A stretch of DNA of 64,000 bases from Aegilops tauschii subsp. strangulata (GCF_002575655.3 NC_053038.3:144414885-144478884); one strand, 5' to 3'. Positions 45,932 to 58,210 are shown, counted from the stretch's first letter. Notes: generated from the sequence alone by a model not told the origin. A program made the numbers and translations.

Positions 45932-47378
45932 TGTAAGTGCATCTATTGCCCCTTAGTGATTTTGGTGTATTGAAGACTTATAGGTTAAGAGACTAATGAG
46001 TTTATGAGTGTACACAGGTCTATAAGTCTATGAGGAGGTTGATATTTACACAGAAAGTCGACCCCTAAAAATGAAGTTCTTCGACTGAAGACTTTGGATT
46101 TCTGAAGACTTTGGAAGTGAAGAAATTGGTGTGACCTTGAAGACTTGGTATTCATTTTAGGAACATGAAGTGTGAAGACTTTTGTTTTCGTAGTTTCATT
46201 TTTCTCTTTCTTGAGTCATAGGAAACACCGTACTGTTAAAGGGGGTGATGCTCAACTCAAAATCCCACACCTACCAATCCCTTCGAGTGAAGCCATTGGA
46301 AATCTCATACAGTTCAGTCATATTCTTCAGTGACAAAGACGAAGTTCTTCTGGTCTCTGAGGAATTTGTTCTGACTGAGGAGTTAGGAATTCGCCAGTGC
46401 GGATTGCCTACACAGTGAGGAACATGATAGCCCTGAGGAATTTGAGCCTCAAATTTCCGACCGTTGCTGTGCTACGCGCCAGCCGTCCCAAAATATCTAT
46501 CCACCTAACGGTCATATCATTGAAGGGCATTTATGTCTTATCATGTCGGGCTGCTCCCTAGGCTATAAATAGCCACCCCCTACAACCAGTAGCTGGTTGG
46601 CTGCTCCGAGAGAAATAGACACTTGTCATTTGAGAGCATCCCATCCTTCGAGGACTTTGAGCGAAAATCATCGAGTGAGGAAAACCCAAACCCAAACACC
46701 TACAAACCCAAAGTGATTGAGCATCACTGAAGAGATGGATCCTACGTGGATCCGACGCTTGTTACCTTTGAAGACCGTGCTTCCTCCAGACGGTTAGGTG
46801 TCATGGTCTAGAGCATCCAAGAGGAATTGTGGATCGCCGAGTGACCGAGTTTGTGAAGGTTCAGAAGTCACCTAAAGACTTACCACGAGTGATTGGGCGA
46901 GATCTGTGTGACCTTAGCTCAAGGAGAATACGGTGAGGACTGTGTGTCTGGGATTGTGTGTCCTCAGGTTCAAATACCTAGCCGCTCCAACCAGATGTAC
47001 AACTGAGACAGCAGTTGGAACTGGTCTACCAAATCATTGTCTTCACCAAGCCTACTGGTTCTATTTCCTCAACTCTTTCATTTCCTCATATCTGTGTTTG
47101 AAGACTTTGACTCAAGACTTTCTCAATTTCCTCAGTTCAATTTCTTCAGTCTGTTTGTCTTCGTCCTGTGTTATCCTGTGATTACGCTTTCTGTACTCTG
47201 TGCTTGTCTTCATTTCATCATGATGACCATGCTTGTGTTCTGTTATGTTTACTTTTGAGTACTTATTCCGCTGCTAGTAGTTCTTCGCTAAGGAATTTCC
47301 TCACCGGCGAATTCCTCAGTGAAGAATTCATAAAAATCGCCTATTCAGCCCCCATCTAGTCGATACAACGCACTTTCA
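45932..47378 (+). repeat. 3' LTR of element S (1447 bp)
   Basis: Begins TGTAAGTGCATC and ends GCACTTTCA. Versus the 5' LTR it lacks a block after GTTAAAGGGG (about 36 bp) and one GAAGACTT unit, and has a short CCCAAA duplication near 46688. Confidence 0.94.
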
Positions 47379-47383
47379 AAGGA
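47379..47383. repeat. TSD AAGGA, right copy (element S)
   Basis: AAGGA immediately after the S 3' LTR, matching 19002-19006. Confidence 0.94.
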
Positions 47384-49686
47384 GCATTTGCATTTAGTTC
47401 TCGAGAAGCTCATGGAACATCAGCTATATGCCAATTTCAGCAAATGTGAGTTTTGGTTGAAGGAAATTGGATTCCTTGGACATGTTATATGAGGAGAAGG
47501 TATAGCAGTAGATCCCACCATAGTTCAGTCAGTCACTGAGTGGTTGGCACCCACCTCAGTTGGAGAGATCCGCAGTTTTCTTGGACTCGCGGGATATAAC
47601 CGGAGATTCATTGAGAATTTTTCCAAGATTGTGAAACCTATGACGGAGTTGTTGAAGAAGGACCCTAAGTTCAAGTGGACAGATGAGTGTGAGGCAAGTT
47701 TCCAAGAGTTGAAGAAACATTTGGTTACAGCCCCAGTGTTGATTCTGCCGGATATACACAAGGATTTCCAAGTGTATTGCGACGCTTCTCGCTTAGGACT
47801 TGGAGGAGTACTTATGCAAGACGGAAGAGTGGTTTCATACGCCTCACGTCAGCTTCGACCGCATGAGTTAAATTATGCCACGCATGATTTGGAGTTAACA
47901 GCTGTAGTTCATGCACTCAAGACCTGGAGACACTTTCTTATTGGAAATCGTTGTGATGTCTACACAGATCACAAGAGTTTGAAGTACATTTTCAAACAGA
48001 AGGAGCTGAATATCAGGCAAAGGAGATGGTTGGAACTTATAAAGGATAATGATATGAAGCTACACTATCACCCAGGCAAGGCCAATGTCGTAGCAGATGC
48101 TTTGTGACGAAAGAGTTATGCCAATACCCTCATAAGCAGAGGATTACCAAAGGAGTTGGCCGAAGATCTCAGGGAGCTTTGTTTGGAGATAGTTCCTAGA
48201 GGTTTTGTTAAAGCAATGGAGGTTCAGTCAACATTATCGGGAAAGATTCGAGAAGCTCAAAAGGATGATAAGGAAGTTGCTGAAATAAAGGAGAAAATGA
48301 GCAAAGGAAAAGCCAAAGGTTTTTGTGAGGATGAGCACGACACTTTGTGGTTCGAGGACCAGGTTTATGTACCCAATAATGCGGAGATCAGGAAGTTAAT
48401 ACTTCAGGAAGCTGATGACTCGCCATACTCGATACACCCCGGAAACACCAAGATGTATTTGGATTTGAAGCAGCGTTTCTGGTGGACATGAATGAAGAAG
48501 GATATTGCCGAGTACGTAGCCGTATGTGATGTATGTCAGAGAGTGAAGGCAGAACATCAGAAGCCAGCAGGATTACTGCAGCCTATGCCGATACCCAAAT
48601 GGAAGTGGGACAAACTTGGCATGGATTTCATCACTGGATTACCCAGGACCCCTTTCGGGATATGATTCTATCTCGGTAGTAGTGGATCGTTTGACCAAAG
48701 TGGCTCACTTTATCCCAGTGAAAACCACCTATACAAGTGCGAAGTTGGCCAAGATATATATGACCAGGATCGTATGTCTGCACGGAGTTTTGAGGACCAT
48801 CGTATCAGATCGAGGAACACAGTTTACTTCCAACTTTTGGCATCAGCTGCACCAGACTTTGCGTACCAGGCTAGAGTTCAGTACAGCCTTTCATCCACAG
48901 ATAGATGGACAGACCGATAGAGTCAATCAGATTCTGGAGGACATGTTGAGAGCTTGTGCGCTAGATTATGGATCTAGTTGGGATGATAATTTGCCTTACG
49001 CGGAGTTCTCATATAACAACAGTTACCAGGCCAGTTTGAAGATGGCACCTTTCGAAGCTCTGTACGGGAGAAGGTGCAGGACATCATTGATGTGGGATGA
49101 AGTTGGAGACCGTTAGTTGTTTGGACCAGATTTGATCAAGGAATCTCAAGAGAAGGTTAAGCTGATTCGAGATAGACTGAAGGTAGCTCAGTCCAGGCAG
49201 AAGAGTTATGCAGAGTCAAAACGCAAGGAGGTAGTCTATGAAATCAGAGACAGAGCATATCTTCATGTGTCACCTCTGAGAGGAGTTAAACGATTTGGAG
49301 TTAAGGGAAAGTTAGCCCCGAGATTTGTAGGACCATACCGAGTTTTGGAGCGTATGGGAGAAGTGGCCTACAAGTTGGAGTTACCCGAAGGACTGTCAGC
49401 AGTTCATGATGTGTTTCACATTTCCCAGTTGAAGAAGTGTCATCCAGAGATGGCCGATATTCCTCTGAGGGATACAGTGCCCCTGGAAGCAATTCAGTTG
49501 GATAGCGATTTGACCTACAAGGAGAAACCCGTCAAGATTCTCGAGTTTGCCAGCCGAGTTACCCGTAGCAAGGTTATCAAGTTTTGCAAAGTTCAGTGGA
49601 GCCACCATACCAAGGATGAAGCCACCTGGGAACGAGAGGAAGACCTACGCAAAGACCACCCACACCTATTTTCTAGCCAACACTAA
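47382..49686 (+). pseudogene. pol: Element B RT 3' part, RNase H, integrase and chromodomain
   Basis: Resumes the RT read at 18961-19001. Lesions: TGA 47490-47492, TGA 48105-48107, TGA 48489-48491, a 1-base insertion near 48650, and TAG 49114-49116. Between them: the GLAGYNRRF connection, RNase [16 protein letters not shown], zinc finger [12 protein letters not shown], integrase Asp in GMDFITGLP, Asp in VSDRGTQF, Glu-equivalent in IDGQTDRVNQ where Asp replaces the usual catalytic Glu, and an intact chromodomain-like end (KVQWSHHTKDEATWEREEDL). The catalytic Glu-to-Asp change should impair integrase. Confidence 0.9.
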
Positions 49687-49708
49687 TCTCGAGGGCGAGA
49701 TTCATCTT

Positions 49709-49722
49709 AAGGGGGGTAGGTT
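49709..49722 (+). other. Polypurine tract of B
   Basis: AAGGGGGGTAGG-type tract directly before the TGTAACATCCC of the 3' LTR. Confidence 0.85.
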
Positions 49723-52462
49723 TGTAACATCCCAAATTTTCAATTTGGAATGTTATACATAGGTTATCATATGCATATCATATTTTATTGGCATTTTGTT
49801 TGCGATCCTAGAAAATCCTAAGCAACTCAAGGACCCATGGAGAGAGTTGGGGATTTCATTTATTTTCATATTTGAATTTTCTGAAATTTGAAAAGAGGAT
49901 CATTTTGGTTTTAATAAATTTTTCTCTCGAAAATATTTTCTCTATAAAAATAAATGAGAGGAGATAAAATGATTTCTCCAAAATAAAAGAAATATTGGAG
50001 GAAAAATGTTAAAATCAAATAAATATTTTATTTGGATTTTATTGCTATTTTATTTGAATTAGAAAAATATGCATTTTTTCAAAATTGAATTTTTAGGCCA
50101 GAAAAGTGTTCACTATGTTCTAAATATTTTATTTAGACGGTGAAAATTGTTTTTGGCATTTTACAAAAAAAAATTATTAGGATTTTTTCTTTTCGGCGGA
50201 ATTTATTAAAAAAAGTTTTGGACCGAACTGGGCCAAAGGCCCAGCCGGCCCGTAAGCGCCGCCGCCTCCCAGCGCGTGGCCGAGCCGGACTCACGCGAGA
50301 GTCCGAGCCGCCGCTGCCATGGCCTCGACCCCCTCTCCAAGTCGGGACCCCGGGGGGAGCCTTTATAACCCGCCCCAAGGCCGCCGCCTCCTCCTCCACC
50401 CACCACCGCCACTCCGCAGCCCGCCACCAGCGCCGCCGCCGCCGCTGCCATGTGCCTCCACCGCTGCTGCTTGCGACGTGCCGCCGCACCCAGCGCCCCA
50501 CCCTGCAGCCCTGCCAACACCCCGCCGCCTCGCTGTGGCGCGCCGCCGGTTTTCGCCCGCGAACCAGTAAAACCGCACAGCCGCCCCCGTTTTTTAACCC
50601 TAGATCGATTTTTGTGTGTGAATTAGATCAGTTTTCTCGGTTTTCTTCGGTTAGTTCTATTTTACGAACGTTCGTTTGTTTAGTTATTATAACGAACGAA
50701 TTCGTTCGTTTGCTTCTGTTAGCGAAAGTTCGCGCCGTAGTCTTTTTCTTTTTATTTTATTTATGGCCAGGGACCTATCTGCAATTATTTTTATCGCAGA
50801 TTAGCCCCTGATCTTCAAACCCTCGCAATTTTTCAACCGTTCGTCGAAATCAAGTGAAACCAACGCCAAAATCTTCGTCTCGGACCCCTCTTTCCGGTTA
50901 ATCAACTTGAACAAGCTTTTGATAATTTAAAATTTGGTTTCAAGCAGATTTGAATTCGAACTTCTTTTGATCATAGTTTGAGTTTCGTAGCTCCGATTCG
51001 ATTGATTCTTTTTGCAAATCGAAGCTCTTCAGTTGAACTTTCAGATTGGACTTTCTCATCTGAGTTTTATCCTTGCATCTATGCTTGAGTGCTTATGTAT
51101 GCTATTGTTTGTTTGCGATAGAATTTCCGGTGTGCAAAGCGTGCTACTATGAGTCTCTAGGGTTTGCAGATCATCAGCCAGGCAAGTAACGCATTGATCA
51201 TACTTCTTTACTACCCAGGTTTTATGCATTAGTTACAATCCTCAAACACTGCATGATAAGGATGTGTTTAACTTGTGGGTATTGGGAAGTAGAGGATGAG
51301 GTAGAACCTATTGCCCTTTATATCAAACCCTGGGAGTTACTTCTACGTTATGCTTATACCTCTATGCTATGCTAGTAGACGTGGTTTGGTTTGGTTTGAG
51401 AGATCCATGAAAGATGTGAGATTGTGAATTAATGGTTAAATTAAGGTGGCTACTTAAATACACATCTGGGTGGATTGGTTGCGGGCACCTGGAGAATCCA
51501 TTGTTGTCCTAGGATATCCTAGGGTACCCGTGTGATCATCCTACGGTTCACCACCCAGGCTCAAAGGGGTCATAAGATTATTCATGCTAGAAACTTCCGT
51601 GTGCAGCCACAAGCCATTATGGGCTCTGGCATAGTTGAGTATGTTGCATGACCTCTTTCAGTGGTAGGCTAGCAGATGTAGGGGATGTAGGTGGTACTGT
51701 TTACCCATAGTAAAGAGTTAATGTTTCTGAAAGACTGTCTCGGTCATCCGTTTCTCAAACACCATGTAGTGCGAAAAATCCAATGGAGGAGATCGAGTCT
51801 TGTGGGGAAAAGTGCGCAAACCTCTGTAGAGTGTACAAACTAATCATGATTAGCCGTGTCCCCGGTTATGGACATCTTGAGTATCTGGTTCTTGGATTAT
51901 CATGTTGATCTCATCACTCTAAATTAATTTGTTGGGTTATTAATACTGCTTAATTGGGATTGAGTTGGAGGAAACTTCTCAATGTTTCAACTACCATGAT
52001 AGTTAAATAAAATATATTCCTTTGTTGTAGGAAAAAATTGGCTTTTCGCAAAAACTTGTTAACCGTAGAGCCTCCACCAACCATATACACATGTAGTGAT
52101 AGCATTTACCTGTTCATTGCTCTACTGTGTTATTTTGCCAGCATATTCCATGTGCTGACCCGTTTCGGGCTGCAACGTATTATGTTGCAAACTTTTCAGA
52201 CGAAGAGTAAGGTGCGCTAGGTCGTTGTCGTGCACTCAGCTATGCCGTTGGACTTGATGGACTCAATTACCTTTGATGCTTCCACTGTTATCTTATTTAG
52301 ATGGCCTTAAGCCATATTATTGTAATAATTTCTCTTCGGAGACATTCGATGTAATAAGTGTGTGATTGCACAAAACCTTCAAGTACTGTGTGTGTCAGCA
52401 TTACCGATCCAGGGATGACACTTATGCACAGAGATTTGGCCGTTTGAGGCAGGATCGCTACA
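49723..52462 (+). repeat. 3' LTR of element B (2740 bp)
   Basis: TGTAACATCCC to ATCGCTACA; close to the 5' LTR, with small indels. Contains TTTATAA at 50362-50368 and the palindrome at 50691-50710. GC-rich block at 50220-50580 gives shadow ORFs. Confidence 0.94.
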
Positions 52463-52467
52463 AGTTG
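52463..52467. repeat. TSD AGTTG, right copy (element B)
   Basis: AGTTG directly after the B 3' LTR, matching 14958-14962. Confidence 0.93.
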
Positions 52468-52968
52468 AATATAGATAGCATGAGTTATTATTGTTGATAT
52501 CACCCTTAAGGTGAGTATGTTGGGAGGCAAAACTATAAGCCCCTATCTTTCTATGTGTCCGGTTGAAATATTTTGCTCATGGGTACAAGGTGAGTCTTAG
52601 CAATCATAGAAGACTATATGATGGTTGAGGATGTGGACTTGCTTAAAAGGCTCCGACACGTGAGTCTACCTGAAAACATGATGAATTGCAGTTGCAAAGT
52701 TGACTGAGAACATAGTTTGTTGGTTTCTAATAGAGTTTTTGCTTTATACTTTGATTGTGTGATGAACTGTTACTTATTCATGGGAAGTATATGATGCAAG
52801 TTCAATGATAAAAGTCTTATGTTTAAATTTTTTGCTATTATGATAATCAACATGATGCTTCTATGTCCGTATTTTGTTTTTATCGACAGCTCTCTCTCAA
52901 AGCATGTGGACATGTTTTTTGATTTCGGTTTTCGCTTGAGGACAAGCGAGGTCTAAGCTTGGGGGAGT
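52468..52968 (+). other. Non-coding 3' region of D, right part, with PPT
   Basis: Continuation of the D tail after element B. No gene. It ends in GCTTGGGGGAGT (about 52958-52968), the polypurine tract next to the LTR. Confidence 0.8.
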
Positions 52969-54487
52969 TGATACGTCCATTTTGCATCATGTTTTCTTAC
53001 TGTTATTTATAATGTTTTTATCCATACTAATGCTTTTTCGAGTAATTCTAATGCCTTTTCTCTCATAATTTGCAAGGTACACACCAAGAGGGAGAATTTC
53101 GGCGGCTGGAAATCTGGACCTAGAAAAGCTACGTCAGGCCACCTATTCTGCAGAACTCCAAATAAGCTGAAACTTCACGATGATTTTTTATGGATTCTTT
53201 AAGAAATATTGGAGCCAATAAATACCAGAGGGGGGCCACCAGGTGGGCACAACCCACATGGGCGTGCCAGCCCCCCCAGGCACGCCCTGGTGGGTTGTGG
53301 CCTCCTCGGCCCTCCTCCGGTGACCATCCTTATGTATATAAGTGATTTTGACCTGGAAAAAATAGAGAGAAGACTTTCGGGGCGGAGCGCCGCCGTCTCG
53401 AGGCGGAACTTGGGCAGGAGCACATTTGCCCTCTAGCGGAGCGATTCTGCCGGAGAAACTTCCCTCCCGGAGGGGGAAATCATCGTCATCATCATCACCA
53501 ACAACTCTCCCTTCTTGGGGAGGGCAATCTCCAACAACATCTTCACCAGCACCATCTCATCTCAAACCCTAGTTCATCTCTTGTATTCAATCTTGTTACC
53601 GGAACTATAGATTGTTGCTAGGGGGTGACAAGTAGTGTTGATTACATCTTGTAGTTGATTACTATATGGTTTATTTGGTGGAAGATTATATGTTCAGATC
53701 CATTATGCATATTAATACCCCTCTTATCATGAGCATGTTCATTGTTGGTGAGTAGTTACTTTTGTTCTTGAGGTCACGGGATAAATCATGTTGCAAGTAG
53801 TCATGTGAATTTGATATGTGTTCGATATTTTGATGGTATGTATGTTGTGATTCCCTTAGTGGTGTCATGTGAACGTCGACTACATGACACTTCACCATAT
53901 TTGGGCCTAAGGGAATGCATTGTGGAGTAGTAAATAGATGGTGGGTTGCGAGAGTGACAGAAACTTAAACCCCCAGTTTGTGCACTATTCCGTAAGGGAC
54001 CAATTGGATCCTAGAGTTTAATGCTAGGGTTAGAATTTATTCTTAATACTTTTCTCATAGTTGCGGATGCTTCAGGAGGGTTAATCATAAGTAGGACGTT
54101 TGTTCAAGTAAGAACATCACCTAAGCACCAATCCACCCACATATCAAATCATCAAAGTAGCGAACGCAAATCAAACCAACATGATGAAAGTTACTAGATG
54201 AAATTCCCGTGTACCCTCAAGAACGCTTTGCTCATTATAAGAGACCGTTTTGGCCTGTCCTTTGCTTCAAAAGGATTGGGCTATCTTGCTGCATAATTGT
54301 TACAATTATCGTTACTAGCTCGTTACAAATTACCTTGCTATCAAACTACTCACTACTTACAATTTCCGCACTTGCAGACATTACCTTACTGAAAACTACT
54401 TGTCATTTCCTTCTGCTCCTCGTTGGGTTCGATACTCTTACTTATCAAAAAGAGCTACAATTGATCCCCTATACTTGTGGGTCATCA
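52969..54487 (+). repeat. 3' LTR of element D (1519 bp)
   Basis: TGATACGTCCATTTTGC to GTGGGTCATCA. It contains at about 53264-53291 a hairpin (GGGCGTGCC, poly-C loop, GGCACGCCC) that is reduced in the 5' LTR. TATATAAG at 53335-53342. Confidence 0.94.
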
Positions 54488-54492
54488 CAATG
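54488..54492. repeat. TSD CAATG, right copy (element D)
   Basis: CAATG directly after the D 3' LTR, matching 6775-6779. Confidence 0.93.
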
Positions 54493-54509
54493 CAGAGATA
54501 AACTTTTTC

Positions 54510-54670
54510 ATTGGCATTGGATATATTCTACACTAATGTAACCATTCATACAGATCAGATAATTTGGAGCGAACAATGGATAAGCAAGCTATCATGCATA
54601 CTGATGTCACATAATGAACCAAGTATGAATGCAAGTACAGTGATACAGGACAACAGGTACTAACAAGAGC
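54510..54670 (-). repeat. Unit of a diverged duplication at the exon 5 end
   Basis: Sequence around the exon 5 donor (AAGTACAGTGATACAGG.. then GGTACTAACAAGAGC on +) recurs in diverged form at about 6540-6620 and 6735-6779. The second copy was split by element D. Confidence 0.6.
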
Positions 54671-55782
54671 AAAGTAGCGGGCAGCATATTTGTGATATCA
54701 TGTCATCCTTTTCAAACCGGAATTCTTCTTCGAGCAGATTTCCTGCAAAACAGATCCGTAAGGCACATGCGGAAAAGTAGAAATTCAAATTTTCATGTGA
54801 TATCATGGACAATACCTCATCCTGGGAACAAGACCAGTGCATAACAAGGTTTTTCCATTCAATGTCTTCTAAATTTAGCACAGGAGACTTCATCGGAAAT
54901 TCGTTTATAGACTTGCCATCAAAGTGTGATTTCCTCATGTAACACCGATACTACTGCAATGCTTCCTTGAAAAGCGCAAGCAAGCTTTGCTTGTCATGAC
55001 TATCCAGATTGACTATCGCCTACTTAGAACAATGTAATGTAAATCATTGATGTGTTCAATCAGCAGAAAACAGGAGAATAATCACCATGAAGAATAGCAC
55101 ATACACATAAGTGGGACAGGAAGATGTGAAAATGGTGTTTGTCTTCACTATAATCTTCCCATGATGGGAATATATGCACGTAGTCCCTAACAACATTGAA
55201 AGCATTGTCTTTTAAACTGGGAATAACTGGAATGGGGTTCCAATCTGCAGGAATTGGCCATCTCTGCAGTTGGGATAGGTCTTTGGCCAGTGGACTTGCT
55301 GTACTTTTTGCTGGAGTGGGATTTTTCTGTGGTACGACTGGTGCTATGGCAACTGAAATCGGCATACCTTTTGCTGGAGTGCGGGTCCTGTGGGGGGGAC
55401 TAGTGTTATGGCCAGTGAAGTATGGGTACAGTCTACTGGAGTCGGTCCTACATTTTGTGTCACTAGTTGTAGAGCCAATATAAGTGGGGTGATGTCTGAT
55501 TTCTCCGGCACCACCATGTTTTTCAAGGACTTTGCTGGTGCTCTTTCAGGTTCAGCAATCACCCTCTTCCTCTTCGATGTCTGATGCACAAGAACAACAT
55601 TTGAGTGGAAAAACATGGTATGATGAAAGATGGAATATGTATTGACAATGGATGGGCATGGCAGCTTGACATATATGATGAGTAAACTAACCAGATGGCA
55701 TTGCAACAAAGTAGAAGAAATGCAAGACACCTTATGCAAGATATGCGCAATCAATAAAACCTTGCCAAATTATAATACGCAC

Positions 55783-56006
55783 CTTGATGGGTGAACAGGA
55801 CAGGCCATCTGCCTTTGACTCTTCGAGGTCAGAATAGTCATTAGAATCATATTCTGAACAAGAATCTGCAGGTGGGGAGCATACGAGTTTCATTGCATCC
55901 AAAATGGCACTCAATGCCTTGGTGCCAATTTTGTAAGTCGTTGTAGTGTTCCACAATATGCTTCTGATGCGCGGATTCTGATATTCACTGTGATTACGTA
56001 TAATAT
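55783..56006 (-). pseudogene. Host gene exon 2
   Basis: Acceptor CTTCTCAG (56008-56007) and donor AAG/GTGCGT (55782). It begins with two bases that complete the Asp codon begun by the last G of exon 1 and ends in phase 0, so both joins preserve the frame. Confidence 0.7.
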
Positions 56007-56330
56007 CTGAGAAGCGTGATAACATAAATAGTAGTGAGATTATCTTTGTAATGCAGAGGATATTCTAATATAGGGGCTCCCTGTAAACCCTTGTGTGCTA
56101 TCACAGGACTCTGATGAGAGAGACCATGTGTGCTATAATATGGTGCGTGCATTAATATAATCTCGCACAAGTACACAAAAAATAGGCTCCAGAAGTAAGG
56201 ATAGTTGGCAGATGATAGGTTCATAATATATACTGTATAGAGAGTTTATTGCCAAACCATGATAACAAGAGCACACAGCAACAAGGTAGATCATAGTGTA
56301 CATAAAAGGGGTACACCAAAACCAACATAT

Positions 56331-57585
56331 AAAAATCGGGAAAGTGGAACTGGCTGGAAAATACGGTGTTGTATTGCCGCTACTAATTGAAAGCATATCG
56401 ATCACGTATAGGCCAGCTCTATCAGCTGTTGACTGCAGATGTCCCTGCTCCCCTTCCTGACAAGGAACATATTGTACGTACTAAATATAGAATAAAAAAA
56501 GAGGAACATGTTAAAGAACATAAGAGGAAGCACATTCTTGAGGTTCCGCTTCTTTGCATACAATGTTGGTTGCCCACTCATGATGAATCATAGCGCCCAA
56601 AGAAATGCAATTCCATGTTGTCTAACTATATGTGGCCACATTCATTTGGAAAATCAAGTGGGTGCATTAACTGACCAATTAAATGTCTGTCTATTAACTA
56701 ATATCAGTATCATATCACAATTCGTATTTGAAGAAGTAAGCTTTGGATTTATGATTGGTGTGTTGTTTAGCTTCAAGAGTGGACTGCTGCTAGTGTGACA
56801 CAAAGCAGCCACACAAATCACAGTGTAGATATAACAGGAAACCCGTAAGCATCACAAGTAAAATCAGGAAAGTGGAACTTGCTGGAAAATATGGGCTACT
56901 TTTGCCGGTACGGCTAAAAAGGCTTCAGATACCAGCTCTCTTCAACTGAAGGTGCGGTACTGTTAATATCAGTGTATCTCTCAAAGGCAACAAAACTCCC
57001 CGCATTTCCTTGCTAATCTTATAGGATTCAAGTAGGCAGGCCACTACAATTCCTATTCCTATGTTTACAAAATCCTATGAATCAAAGAGGCCCGAAGAGT
57101 TGAAAGTGTCCATCACAACCGACCGAATAGACCTCTACACAGCAAATGTCCCTGCTCCTCTTCACTACAAGGAACATAATGTACTACTATCATGCTCCCT
57201 CTGTTCCAAAATACATTTTAGAGTGTAGATTCACTCGTTTTGCTCCATATGTAGTCCATGGTGGAATCTATACAAAGACTGTATTTAGGAACGGAGAGAG
57301 TACTTATTAAAGAAGAATAGAAGAGGAACATGCTAAAGAAGAGCAAGCAGATTTTAGTCCCACACATGATGAACAGGAGCGCATTAAGAATGCAAACCCC
57401 TGTTGTCTCTCTATATGCGGTGCACGTGCTTTTCTAAAGTAAAGTAGGAACATTAGCTGACAAATTAAACGTTATCTGTTTTTGTAATATCAACATCATA
57501 TCAGATTCGTATTTGAGCAACAAGCTTGGAATTATGAGTGGCACGTTGTTTAGCTTGATGGATTGAGGAGCAGTGCTAAGAAGCT
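56331..57585 (+). repeat. Direct duplication within host gene intron 1
   Basis: Two diverged copies: about 56331-56800 and about 56859-57585. Both start AAAATC.GGAAAGTGGAACT, both contain GATGTCCCTGCTCC..TTC..ACAAGGAACAT or its variant, and both end GTTGTTTAGCTT. The second copy holds the MITE at 57195-57300 and other changes. In the first copy + strand reading 56387-56593 is open, but no protein family is evident. Confidence 0.7.
57195..57300. mobile_element. Stowaway-like MITE (106 bp)
   Basis: Ends CTCCCTCTGTTCCAAAATA and TATTTAGGAACGGAGAGAG are near-inverted repeats of the CTCCCTCCGTTCC type, followed on the right by TA. The left flank reads TG instead of TA. The internal TTTTAGAGTGTAGATTCACTC is characteristic of Triticeae Stowaway elements; it is short, so probably internally deleted. 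Confidence 0.85.
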
Positions 57586-57670
57586 ACGATGATGGTACTG
57601 AATATAAAGGAATGTTTGCATGCAAGTCGCGTGACTTTCATCATTTGGGTCAGTCGACCATTTCAGGCGA

Positions 57671-57973
57671 TTGGATGAAGATCCTACGTCTCCTAACCCT
57701 TCTTCTTCCTCGTCTCTGATTCTTCCCCTACAGAACACCTCACGGGCCACCGGCCCCGCCCCCCCCCCCCCCCCGTCTTACCCTGAACCACCCCACTGCA
57801 TGTGTTCCTCCGCACTCACAACACCCGCCCCCACCCGCGTCAAGTTTTCTTCATTCATCGAGGCCCCACCACCACCAGGACACCGCCCTCACAACCACTG
57901 TCCCCACCAGAGCCCCTTCCTTCCCACGGGTGAACTCCGGCGAGCTCTCAAGAATCAACTGAACCAATTTTGA
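57671..57973 (+). other. Proline-rich open frame of doubtful coding value
   Basis: One hundred codons on + with Ser/Pro-rich content and a C run of 15 at 57760-57774. It sits in intron 1 of the minus-strand gene. No domain; composition explains the open frame, so I do not call a gene. Confidence 0.3.
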
Positions 57974-58210
57974 AATTTAGTCTACTGTCATTTAACTAGT
58001 GTGGAATATAAAAGGGGAAAACCATAAGAATTGCAAGTATAGTGTTGAGCGCGCCATGGCGGATCTGAAGGTGCAAACCGGACAAAGGCATCTTCACAAC
58101 CAATGTTTTCTTTCAACTAACAAGTAAGTGATGGACAAGAAATCACAGTAAATCAGTGGCGATCTATTTTCTTGCTGTAATAAATAAGTTGAGCAGATAC
58201 GAAAGAGTAC

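Larger units (their letters stand above)
19007..47378 (+). mobile_element. Element S: Ty1/copia, Sirevirus-like, nested in B
   Basis: LTRs 19007-20486 and 45932-47378, TSD AAGGA. Its own sequence is 19007-30885 plus 44697-47378, about 14.6 kb. Domain order gag, protease, integrase, RT, RNase H is the copia order. Sirevirus traits seen: large size, a long region after pol with an extra ORF, and several repeats of the polypurine sequence before the 3' LTR. The size and structure recall the Triticeae Maximus group, but I cannot confirm the family. Interrupted by element C in the extra ORF. Confidence 0.94.
14963..52462 (+). mobile_element. Element B: Ty3/gypsy chromovirus nested in D
   Basis: LTRs 14963-17663 and 49723-52462, TSD AGTTG. 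Its own sequence is 14963-19006 plus 47384-52462, about 9.1 kb, and is internally deleted: gag runs straight into the middle of RT near 18960. The copia element S then inserted within that RT segment. Order: LTR, Met primer site, pre-gag ORF, gag fragment, deletion, RT 3' part, RNase H, integrase, chromodomain, PPT, LTR. It shares its family with element A. Confidence 0.95.
6780..54487 (+). mobile_element. Element D: Ty3/gypsy, Asp-tRNA primed, host of the whole nest
   Basis: LTRs at 6780-8279 and 52969-54487, flanked by CAATG. Its own sequence is 6780-14962 plus 52468-54487, about 10.2 kb; the rest is nested element B and its contents. Order: LTR, primer site, gag, protease, RT, RNase H, integrase, an accessory ORF, a long non-coding tail, purine tract, LTR. 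No chromodomain is seen after integrase. Coding is heavily broken, and in the stretches I compared the LTRs differ more than those of B, which agrees with D being the oldest member of the nest. Confidence 0.95.
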
